Source: Azolla caroliniana (Eukaryota; Polypodiophyta). From it: 64,000 bases of DNA. The stretch's first letter is position 1. Each line of letters begins with the position of its first letter. The notes below the pieces were generated by a model, which saw nothing but the letters and a program-made list of their open reading frames with translations, was not told the origin of the DNA and did no database searches. Made by a program: the position numbers and the translations under genes. Shown one piece after another: positions 21,701 to 31,355 of the stretch. Location of the stretch: assembly GCA_043228905.1 (NCBI GenBank), contig JBHGNT010000003.1, positions 5,828,001-5,892,000 on the forward strand, written 5' to 3'.

Positions 21701-23550
21701 AAAGAATAAATACAGAGAGAGTTTTGAAAAAGACAAAAAGAGATAATGGGCACGCTGAAAAGGAGAAAAAAGGCACAGAGAGATAGAGAAAAAGGTACAG
21801 AGAGAAAGAAAGGTAAGATTAAGAGAGGGGGGGGGGGGGGGGGGAGCTGACTAAAAGGCTTTTGGAGGAATAAATGAAAGCTCAGGGATATTTCAGAGCT
21901 TTCACCTTATTCTGATACGATCAAGTGATGTATTTCAGGGTCTCCTTGAAGAGGTTACATCTTGTTTATATGTGAAATAAACAAAAACTAGGGGATATGT
22001 TTAAACCTGATGCAATTGATAGATGTATTTCAGGGCCTCCTTGAGGAAGTTACGTCAGGTTTATATGTCGGAGGCAATATAGACATCCGAGCTATGATTG
22101 CGACAGCTTTGCCATCTCTCCCTCCCAAAAGTCTTTACGAGAAAATCTTTGAGAAGTGGCAACTATGGAAAGCACCGAAGCTACCAAAGGGTCCCATTGA
22201 TCTCTTTATTGGTGTGCTCTCTGCCCCTGACCACTTTACTCAAAGGTTGGCTATTCGATCTGCTTGGTTTCAAACAAAATCAATTATGTCATCGGATGTA
22301 GTCGCTCGATTTTTTGTTGCCATGGTGCGTATGAACTCAATAAAAATTCTAATCTTTGCATTGTATGCCAAAGAGATAAAAAGAACTTAGGAACACCTAC
22401 AGATTTTTCTTTATTTCCCAATGTGCCCTTGGCCAATTCCCTCGGTCAACCCCCTCTCGAGCAGTTATGTGATATTTGAACAATTTAAATGTGTTCAATT
22501 CATCCCCCTTTTTCTCTCTTTTGGGGATTGACTGTGGGCACGTGGGGAAATAAAGAAAAACACAGGTAGTTCAAAGTTTTTCCCTTATGCTAATGTGTGC
22601 CCATTTTTTATCTCCTTTTAGCAGCATCAGGACAAGGATGTTAATCTCCAAATGAAAAAAGAAGCCGAGCATTATGGTGATATGGTGATATTGCCTTTTA
22701 TGGATGAGTATAATCTTGTGGTGCTCAAGACCTTGGCAATATGTGAATATGGTGTATGTATTCTTAATATTCTTATATCATGAGGTTTGCATAAGCTGCT
22801 GTAAATAGTTTTTTTGAGTAAATATGGTTATAATTGTTTGACATAGGTCAACAATGTGTCAACCAATTATATAATGAAATGTGACGACGATACATTTGTT
22901 CGGGTAGACGCAGTTCTGAAGGAGCTGAAAATGGTCCCCAGAGATAAGGATTTGTACATGGGAAACTTGAACATGCATCATAGGCCCTTGCGAACAGGGA
23001 AATGGGCAGTTACTTTTGAGGTACAAATAGTTGATATATATGCAAGTGTGTTCACAATGAGGCTTCTCTTTTATATCTAGTCATCTAATTTGCATTGAAA
23101 TGAAAATAGATATTTTTTACTGAGACACAATATGATACAGGAATGGCCTGATGAGGCATACCCGACATATGCTAATGGTGCTGGATATATAATTTCAACA
23201 AACATTTCAAGATTTGTTGTGTCTGAAAGGAGACAAAGGACACTCGAGGTATTTAGCTTAAAAGGTGTTGTCTCTGAGTCTTTTCACCAGGGCCTCATGA
23301 ATTGTTGTCATGACCTTATTGTTCATGCATTTTGTACTAGCTATTCAAAATGGAGGATGTTAGCATGGGACTATGGGTTCATCAATTTCGGCTAGGTGGT
23401 GGACAAGTCAACTATGCTAACAATTGGAAGTTCTATCAAGCTGGATGTGGGAATGGGTACATATCAGCTCATTATCAATCCCCTCAGCAAATGGTATGTT
23501 TACATCAAAAGTTATCTCGAGGGGACATCCAATGTTGTAATTATATGTAA
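18728..23550 (+). CDS. Hydroxyproline O-galactosyltransferase (GT31, lectin domain)
   Basis: Seven exons: 18728-20330, 20507-20730, 22034-22324, 22625-22753, 22847-23020, 23141-23248, 23341-23550. All introns are GT-AG and frame is kept, giving 912 codons. Exon 4 could instead start at 22622, adding one Gln. Type II membrane topology: signal-anchor at about 26-46. A Ser-rich stem contains three ~61-residue repeats (about 181-363). A galactose-binding lectin domain runs from PCGLTLGSS (about 429) through [12 protein letters not shown] to [10 protein letters not shown] (about 524). The GT31 catalytic domain runs from [14 protein letters not shown] (about 664), with the DDD metal-binding motif in [12 protein letters not shown] (762-764) and [10 protein letters not shown] (about 847). 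It ends in GDIQCCNYM. Domain order matches Arabidopsis GALT2-GALT6, Golgi/ER enzymes that add the first galactose to hydroxyproline of arabinogalactan proteins. Those are about 620-690 residues; the excess here lies in the stem. Which GALT member it is cannot be told. Confidence 0.93.
19268..19816 (+). repeat. In-frame 183/186-bp repeat in the galactosyltransferase stem
   Basis: Three consecutive copies start at 19268, 19451 and 19637 (61, 62 and about 60 codons). Each encodes S(K/M)K(I/L)[18 protein letters not shown](I/F)SS(D/N)E, RPYIH and ends near PxDQ. A weaker partial copy ([18 protein letters not shown]) precedes them. The length is a multiple of three, so the reading frame is kept. 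Confidence 0.95.
21827..21844 (+). repeat. Poly-G tract
   Basis: Eighteen consecutive G in intron 2. Such runs are prone to length error in sequencing and could form a G-quadruplex in the pre-mRNA. Confidence 0.85.
21927..21980 (+). other. Duplicated splice acceptor and pseudo-exon 3 start
   Basis: About 48 bases here closely match 22022-22069, including TGTATTTCAG, the exon start GG(T/C)CTCCTTGA, and GTTTATATGT. Using this acceptor (exon from 21939) reads [13 protein letters not shown] and then a TAA at 21978. The real exon 3 (22034) continues with the galactosyltransferase sequence. The offset is 95 bases. Confidence 0.85.
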
Positions 23551-24772
23551 AGAAAGCATTCCAAAGGACGTGTCTATTTGAGTGATAATACTTCATATAA
23601 TCCTCATATATGGAATCCATTTTAACTAATCATGGATGTCTTGGGGAAATGCTATGTATTATGTATTGGAAGATTTCCTGTGGGGACATCCACTGGTGTA
23701 ATTACTGTTGAGAAACGGCAGCCTTAAAGTGACAACTCATGTAAAGATACCACATTCTTTAATTCATTTCTCCTGTTTCAACTTTTTCATTTCTTGAAGA
23801 GAGTTTCAAGTGTAGTAAGATGGCAAACAAAGTCAAAGGTTCTCAACTTGGCACATCTTTGAATGTTTCATAAAATAACAACTCCTTGTTTTCCATGAAT
23901 CATAATAAATAAATAAAATCCCGTGCTAACACAGCTCAAGGATTCTACGTGAGGAGATGCGATCATTGACAAAGGCTGCAACTCTCTTTATTGCTAAAGG
24001 TTATATCCTGTAAAGCACTAGATAGGTTCAATCCTTTTGGTGGGATATGGTGTTCTCATTCCCTTGCTGAAATGGAAGACCTATTCACTGCAAACCTTTA
24101 GTCCTGATTTTATCTTCCGAATCAGTTTAACTATATTGGCCTTGTTAGGATTGAAGACAAGCAACCTACGTGTTTTCTCTTTGAGGTAATTTGAGCACAT
24201 ACAACTTTACACCCATTTTCATGGATAAAAATTTGGAAAAGCAATAGACCCATTACAAACTATTATCCAAGCTTGGGACAAATGCATAGGCTGATTCGGA
24301 AGCAATATTGGATGTTTGACAATGCATCAAAGGAATGGAAAAAGGCATCGATTTGATGGTCTGGTGCCCAAGTTGACATGTGTTTATGATGCTTCATGTG
24401 TCTTCTATCACCATCACCCTAGTAACGATAGTGCTCGCAAATTTATTTGTTGTTTGATTGCATATTGTAGGTGCATGGATAGGACCCACAGAATCATGTC
24501 GGATGAAAAAGAGATAGATGGAAGCAACAACGAGTTTTTCATAGACTGCCCATGCGCATTAGAGTGAAGGAATGTATAGCAAAGAGGCAGCTCAAGCTAT
24601 TCTATTCTTGATTCTTCCTTCTATATTAGATCTCTTGCTGGTTCTTCACGTATTTATGTAATTTCATGTATTTTCCATCATTTTTTGTAGTTTCAGGAGA
24701 ATTTGAAACCCTAAACCTCGTTTTCTCTCGTCCTCAGTCTTATTCTTATTCTATATTTATATTTCTGCTACT
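23551..24772. other. 3' flank of the galactosyltransferase gene
   Basis: Overlapping AATAAA signals at about 23907-23920 are plausible polyadenylation signals. The remainder has no recognised gene; the short + frame at 24316-24567 is uncharacterised. Confidence 0.4.
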
Positions 24773-25990
24773 ATGGAGGAGGTTGCAGTAAGCAAGGAAG
24801 TTGTGTCATCCTTGCTGCAACAAGTTCATCTACTTGCTCAATTATGCCAACAATTGCAAGAGAATATTCAAGAACTCAAAGAGTGGGTAGCTTCTGATGC
24901 ATCCGCATCCAGTTCTAAAATGAGACTATCAAAGTCTCAGCTGGAGAAATTTAATGGCTCTCAATCTAAGCTCTGGGGGGTCCTAAATTAAAATTTGATT
25001 GATTATGTTGCCCACCCTCATCTATGTCTTACAAAGTTCGTTCTCTTCACCAAGGGCCAGCATACGATAGATGCTACATTGGATAATGTTGCTCTTCGTT
25101 ATTGTTTCCAAAGGGGGGTCTTCAAGATTATGTGAAGGATATGTCATTCTATACAAGATCCTAAGACTTTGGAAGAGGCAATAGGGTTTGCAGATCATGG
25201 TGACAATTATCATTCTGAGATCAAGCAAGAAAGGAGTGATCAAACGAAACTTCAGTAGTACCAATAATACATGTTTCTGTTCCATCCAGTGCCTCTGAGT
25301 TAGGCAGTTCAATGTCGATGAAAATTGATCATGTTGTTCAAGGGTCTTTGCCTGCTTCCAAGAAAAAGAGATGCTCGAGAGAGCCTGATCATTTTTGCTA
25401 CTATGGCTGGTGTATCTTGGCCAGCTGAAGTTCATGAAACTATTGCACCATCTAGTCAACACTCCATTCTTTCCGACAAAGGTTTTGTGATTTCGGTGGA
25501 GTTTTGAGTCAAAAAATTAGGACCATAGTTGCCATAGCTCAACTTGATCGTGAGGCAATCAATCCCTATGAATAAGCTTGAGCATCTAGCTCTTGTTAAT
25601 CAATGGAAGATCTCATCCAGTCTAGTGAGCCTTTGATGCAGGTTCATTTCCAGGAAACTTCTTTGCAAAACCTTATTGCTAGTCAACTTCACCATCAACA
25701 ATGAAGACCTAAATTGGTCAATCAAATCTTCAAAATGCACCCCCATTCAATGTCACTGACCCTAATAACCGCCAGTACAATCTATCCATGGTTTGGCATA
25801 GCCAGGGATAGCTTGTTTCTGTAGTGACTTTGTCGACTGTTCCCATATTGACAAATTCTCGTCCAAATAACCTCCATGGTGCCATCCTCATTGCTTGCAC
25901 ACATCAAATTATTGTTTCAAAAGAGGTTTCCTCACATCCTGAGAACCAACCGTCTACCTCTATTCTATCCTCTCCCTCAACAATGGCCGT
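24773..25990 (+). pseudogene. Degenerate retrotransposon gag (probably Ty3/gypsy)
   Basis: It begins with a 72-codon frame from an ATG after a TC-rich leader: a coiled-coil-like stretch (LLQQVHLLAQLCQQLQENI), a linker, then RLSKSQLEKFNGSQSKLWG. Frameshifted continuations give FQRGLQDYVKDMSF and DPKTLEEAIGFADHGDNYHSE, the order seen in gypsy Gag proteins (capsid end before the zinc knuckle). A Cys/Tyr patch, DHFCYYGWC, near 25390 may be the ruined knuckle. There are many stops. No protease, RT or LTR was recognised next to it. Confidence 0.45.
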
Positions 25991-26415
25991 GATTCAAATA
26001 CCTCAAGACTAAAGAGACATTTCCTGTGAGTTTTGAATTGATTGGGCTTCAGTAGATTTCCTCTCAATAAACAAGCAAAAGCCATAAGGTTCGGAATAAT
26101 CACCAACCTTGACAAACCAAACTCTGCCATCCAAATGGCTATTAGAAATTTGATATCCCTTTGCATATATTGTTGGAGACCATTTTTGACATGAATGATG
26201 TGTATTAATGCTCCCCTTTTAGGCCACAAATGATTGGTCTTTGGTTTTGGGTAAACAAAGTCAAACTTTACTAAAGGAAAGTCAATAGTGTGTTGAGCTT
26301 TGTACGAAGAATTAAGGCTATGGATGTAAACATGTACAGTAGCTCTATAAACATTCATAGAGCTATCAATGTGTAACAAGGTTAAAAATGATCCCTCTGT
26401 TTCTCCCCATGTCAT
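25960..26415 (-). other. Unrecognised 151-codon open frame
   Basis: One of the longer frames here that is not explained by a known family. It is rich in Leu, Ile and His, has no clear signal peptide, and no motif I can name. It overlaps the end of the gag relic on the other strand. It may be an eroded transposon piece or chance. Confidence 0.25.
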
Positions 26416-26457
26416 TGCTTATGCATGTAGAACCTCTGTTGTATTGCACAGAGAGAC

Positions 26458-26724
26458 GTAATGTTGGAGAGAACCTCTATTGAATTACATGAACACAGGG
26501 ATTGCATAGAGAGACATACTAATGTTGGAGAGAATCTCTATTCAATTACATGAACATAGGGATTGCATAGAGAGATACTAATGTCATAGTTGAATGAACA
26601 AAGCAAAGAATCCTTAGTATCGTTAAGCCAATGAACCTATAGATGGGAGAGATACTAATGTCACAGTTGAATGTACAAAGCAAAGAATCCTTAGTATCGT
26701 TAAGCCAATGAACCTATAGATGGA
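26458..26724 (+). repeat. Two adjacent short tandem duplications
   Basis: A ~62-bp unit (AATGTTGGAGAGAA...GGATTGCATAGAGAGA) is present twice or more between 26458 and 26570. A 77-bp unit starting AGAGATACTAATGTCA and ending near AACCTATAGATGG is present twice, 26571-26647 and 26648-26724, with about three differences. Confidence 0.85.
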
Positions 26725-27473
26725 AGAGCAAAATAGAAATGTACTCCCATGTCATTTTGAGTGAACTGATACAAACATAACATATAGTTTGCTCTTTCAT
26801 AAATATGCCCTGCCTTAGTAGCAAGCTGAAGGGGTAACACAATTCTGTATTGTATTTATGTTACATGTGACAATTTCAATGCTGATTCTACTACTTACCA
26901 ATCCAAATTAAATAACACGAGTGTGTGTAAATAACCTCAATTACATTACAAGATGAGAGAATTAATATAAAAAAGACAATTGCTAATTTCTTACAGGATT
27001 GCATAAAACAAATTTTTGATAGCAACAATCTTTTTACTCTTGAATTAACTGAATCAATCACAAAAGATGGTAAATTCTGGCAATCATACCATGCCCCCCC
27101 CCTTCCAACAATTATTACCAATCTTTCTTTCGTCTTACAATACTTCAAACAGTGAGACACCATATACACTCAATCATATGGACCGACCTCTGTATGACCA
27201 AGGGCAAACTTCTGTTTAATCTTTAAGATATGCCCCTGCTTTCAATAAGAAGTATTGTAACCCACATCCCCAACATGGTTCCTCAATCTGTTAAGTTCTT
27301 ATCCTTTGATGATTCCTCACAATTTCTCTTATAAGAAGACTAGCAGCCAAAAGCATGAATTGTTGCATCTTGATGTGCTTTCGGGAGGTGGCCTCTGGAA
27401 TGGCAGAGAAGCAAAAGGGAATCTGGCTAAAGATTCCACACATACTCCAACCTCTCTTTATTTTTTGAGACTT
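26725..27473. other. 3' flank of the response-regulator gene
   Basis: On the minus strand an AATAAA lies about 10 bases after the stop codon (near 27460). The rest has no recognised gene. Confidence 0.4.
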
Positions 27474-29184
27474 TCAAGAGAAGAATGCCCTGGTGATGCG
27501 AGACCCGCGCCTGGCATCAGGGTTTGGGAGATGCACAATTGGTTCATTATCCGCACAATCACTAGTTGATTGTTGCTGGTGTCGGACATGACCACGAAGA
27601 CGTTTCACATCGGCAAGTTTCACAGGTTTGAGAAGGAACTCCTCAGCACCTTCAGCTAGACATCTATACATCACACATAGGATGGGGGGGAATCAAGTAA
27701 ATACTTTACTTCATGATATGCATAATCATATAAAAGTTTAAGTTCCTTCTGTAAGGAGTGGGATGCAATTCCTGCTCTCACCTGTTGATGCGGTGTGGCA
27801 CATTTTCAGAAGACATGACAACGACAGGTATCTCCTTCAATGCCGAAGACTCCTAAAGATTCGGCCAAAGTTTAGGGTTTAGAATCTGTATGTATGTATG
27901 TATGTATGTATGTATGCACACATGCATTCATACAAGCATTTAAACTATAGTCACATTTCATAACATGCTTAGAACCAGTAAAACAAAAGCTCATAATATC
28001 TTACTTTGATTGCCTTGAGAAGATCATATCCTGACATTCCAGGCATGCAATAATCAGTGATTATCAGATTAATCTCGTCCTCCTCCTGATGATGAGAGCA
28101 AGTATTAAAAAAACAATAAAAATTGGATCTTTTAGAACCAAAGGAAAACAACAAAACCTTTTTTAAACACAGCATGTGGTCACTAGAACAGATGCATACA
28201 AACTAAAAAGAGGAAGAACCCAGAAGGAAATGGACATACATGCAAGGAATCCTCTCCAGCGAGCCCTAATATTTCCAAGGCTCTACGCCCACTGTCGACA
28301 GTAGTCACTGTAAGTTCAAAGTCCATGGCATCAGCAGTTAATCAGGTGACAGGTCATATAAAAATCAACAGTGTACATGACTTAAGATGTATGAGAATGA
28401 AAATAAGGGTGTACATGTATGCATATGTGCAAGCATGGTTTTAATGTGCCAATGTGTATGAGCATACAGGTGTAGATTCATGTGCAGATTTGAGACAATT
28501 GCAGGGTATTGAGACAGGGACGAGTTAGAATATAATGGATGAATGAATTTGAAAGTCCATGGGAGACAGGGAGGTTCCAATTGGATGGAGATGGGGAGGA
28601 TAAATGGAGAAACAGTATCCCGAAATCCCCACAATTAGGATTTCCTCTGCACCTTGTAACCTTAATTGAGCTTCTCTCTTAACCTAAGGTCATGCTCAGA
28701 CAGGCATAAGGGTTCTTTGATAGGAAAGCAAGGCAGGTCCAATGAAGCTAGGCCTACAAAGGAAATACCAAATCTTCCACTTTTCTCATCCTATTCTTTT
28801 TCATCTTCTTCTTTGATGAATGAAACTACTTCTTAAATGATTTGAGAAAATGGAAGACAACAGAGAAATGGAGTTTTTCTGTTTAATCTGTTATTTTTTA
28901 CCTCTGTAGGAGGAGTGCTTGAGGAGCTTTTCGATGACTTTCCTATCCACGAAGCTATCATCTACGGCAAGCACATGGACAGCCTCTAGCGCTGACCTTC
29001 TTTCTCCAGCGTCTTCCTCACAACCCAGAGGAATTGATCCAATGCGATGGCTAGAGCTTGACCCGATGCAATGGCTATGGCTATGGCAATTACTGCTACT
29101 GATGCTGTTGCTGTTGCTGCTACTACCACCACCGCTACTGCTGCTATTACTATTATACTCATGAATGTACCTTGAAGACGCCAT
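27474..29184 (-). CDS. Type-A cytokinin response regulator
   Basis: Five exons on the minus strand: 29184-28902, 28307-28240, 28085-28005, 27852-27782 and 27663-27474. GT-AG introns, frame kept, 230 codons. The N-terminus (about 5-50) is a Ser/Asn/Gly/His low-complexity stretch from trinucleotide repeats. The receiver domain spans about 67-190: acidic pair VLAVDDS (75-76), phospho-acceptor Asp128 in [17 protein letters not shown], Ser pair in [10 protein letters not shown] (158-159), and Lys180 in [15 protein letters not shown] short C-terminal tail without a Myb/GARP DNA-binding domain makes it type-A rather than type-B. Known members are induced by cytokinin, receive phosphate from histidine phosphotransfer proteins and damp the pathway. 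The paralogue (ARR3/4, 5-7/15, 8/9, 16/17 group) cannot be settled. All residues needed for phosphotransfer are present. Confidence 0.95.
27889..27916 (+). repeat. (TATG)n microsatellite
   Basis: About seven TATG units, in intron 3 of the response-regulator gene. Confidence 0.9.
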
Positions 29185-29400
29185 AGCTAGACGGGTGGAT
29201 TGGATTGATGAATGAATAGATAGGTAGAGATAGGTAGAAGACGACGATTAACAGAGAAGAGGGGGAAGGGGGAAGGGTATGCAAATTCTTCTGCCTGAAT
29301 ATGGCATCCACAGATGAAGAAGAAGATGAAGCAGAAGAAGATGAAGATGAAGATGAAGGCTATGGCGATGAAGAGGTAAAACGCTATGGCGGATTTATTC

Positions 29401-29414
29401 ACATATATATACAC
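29401..29414 (-). promoter_or_regulatory. TATA-like element of the response-regulator gene
   Basis: GTGTATATATATGT on the minus strand, about 217 bases upstream of the start codon, is the nearest strong TATA candidate. The presumptive leader is rich in CTTCTTC, the reverse complement of the GAAGAAGATGAAG stretch at 29316-29375. Confidence 0.45.
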
Positions 29415-29461
29415 AGTTTTGATTTTCTGAGCCGCTCATATGAACAGAGAGAGACTCATAT

Positions 29462-29464
<3 letters not shown>

Positions 29465-29510
<46 letters not shown>
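29465..29510 (+). repeat. (GA)n microsatellite
   Basis: About 23 GA units, immediately upstream of the response-regulator TATA candidate. Confidence 0.95.
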
Positions 29511-29512
<2 letters not shown>

Positions 29513-30585
29513 CTGGCCCTTTCTCGACCGGCTGTAGCCGGTCTCGCGGCTCTGATTCCCGGTCACCAGATCTTTCTTGTAGGTCCCACAAAATCTTTTT
29601 TGCCTTCCGCTTTTCTTCTTCCTTAAATTTTTGTTTTTGTTTTTCCTCTTCCTTTTATTTTTAATTTCTATTATTTAAGAAAAAAACATTTATTTCGAAT
29701 TTGTTTTGCTTTTATTTATTTATTTATTTCGAATTTGTCCATTTGCATTTGTATTTATCTGCCAAATTCTATTTTACTTATTTATTTATTCCGAATATGT
29801 TTCTCTGTGTTCCAATTATTCTTCTTCTTCTTCTTCTTCTTCTTTTCTCCTTTTTATTTTATTTATTTTTCCTTTGCACTCGCCGCCAAAAAACAGCGTT
29901 TATATTTTTTTTCCCTATATTTATTTTATTTTGAATTTTAACGCCAGAATTAAAAACAAACAAGTAAACAATAACGAATTTTGTTGCTTTATTTACTTAA
30001 TTTTGTTTTTTTTTAATTCCTTTTTATTAATTGCATCATGCATATGCCATAAAAAAATCACACACTTTTTGTGGATAATATATATGCGAAGAATCTAAAA
30101 TTTGCTCCTCTTTCTATCTATTATTTAACGGCTAAATTTGTTGGGTTTTTATTTTTCTCCTCTATCTCTCTCTCACAAACACACTCTCAGTCTCAATTTT
30201 GAACTAAAATTCTGAATTTAACTATTTAATTAATTAGACATAGTTAAAATAAATAGAGGAAATCTCGCATTCTAGATGGATGGTTAGATTTCCTATGGGG
30301 TGGTGGTGGAGGTATTGGTTGTTTTTAGACAAGTTTCTTGTGGTCTCCTCTTTCTTTCTCCTTGTGTGTGTCTGTGTGTTATTCACAACTAAAACCTCTT
30401 CATTCACACCCTGACCTGACACCTATCACCACCCTCAACTTTAGGCTCGCCCAAATTCGGGCCCTCAACCGCCCGCATTATCATTCGACCAAGATGACAT
30501 AAGTCCCTCAACACTCCAGCCGGGTGCTTACACTTCCCTTCCAATGTGTGTTCGCCCGTTCGTTTACCTGATTTCCAAACAGTTT
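29511..30585. other. AT-rich upstream flank of the response-regulator gene
   Basis: T-rich DNA with TTTATTTATT words and a (TTC)n tract at about 29819-29844. The frames at 29701-30098 translate this low complexity and are not genes. Confidence 0.5.
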
Positions 30586-30865
30586 ATGGAACTTCTCCCA
30601 TTTATACATTGTCTTGCCATCCGTTCGAAAACATCGTGAACATTTGATGCTTACTACCTTGGTTCGTTTGCCACCTTAGATGGTTCAAGCACTTACTTCT
30701 CATTTATATTTTGTAACCACCTGTTTTCATGACATTGTTGACGCTCTACAATGTTCCATCCAACTGTGTTCCTAACATTACAATGTTCTAACACATACCT
30801 CCCATTTACATTTTGTAACCATCCTTTTTCGACAACATCATGAAAACTTTGCATTTTGCACATAG
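30586..30865 (+). repeat. ~100-bp degenerate tandem repeat, three copies
   Basis: The motif CTCCCATTTAYAYTTTGTAA, then an ATCC/ACC word, then AACATCRTGAA, recurs near 30597, 30699 and 30798. Copies are well diverged. No coding potential. Confidence 0.55.
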
Positions 30866-31310
30866 GATAACAAGAGCAATTGGCAGAGAGAGAAAGACAA
30901 AGATATATTGTCCTTAGGATCGTGTAGTTTCTTCGGAGTTGATTAATGAATGATGTTCAAGATTTTACTATGAAATGTTGCAATTGTAAGTACAATTTGT
31001 GTATGTTCTGTTGTCTGCGAGTGTGAGAGAGATTGATTTATGAAATAAGAGACATCTGATATGTTACACCTTGCTCATGGGCCTCATGACATTGAGCTTA
31101 TATAATGAAACCTAACGGAAAAAATGCCGCAAGATTTATACATTTGAGCCTAACAGCATGCAAGGAATGGTTATGCATATTCTAGGGTACTTGGAGGACG
31201 CATTGTCAACCACCACATTGATGGTACAAAAGTCTAACTTACACAGTACATCACAAATGACCAAATTTTTATAAACTAGGTGAATCGTGGATATAGCCTC
31301 ATATGGTCGT

Positions 31311-31355
<45 letters not shown>

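Larger units (their letters stand above)
20731..22033 (+). other. Large intron 2 of the galactosyltransferase gene
   Basis: A 1303-base GT-AG intron with a GAGAGA-rich part (21700-21826), an 18-base G run (21827-21844), and a duplicate of the following acceptor and exon start (21927-21974). Confidence 0.85.

Noticed and set aside
25022-25462. 146-codon minus-strand frame
   Set aside because: Antisense to the gag relic; no motif of its own.
29301-29537. 78-codon acidic plus-strand frame
   Set aside because: Glu/Asp and Arg/Glu repeats from GAAGAT and GA microsatellites in the response-regulator leader.
29701-30098. Hydrophobic frames of 68-130 codons that look like membrane proteins
   Set aside because: T-rich low-complexity promoter DNA; Phe/Leu/Ile come from poly-T and TTC repeats.
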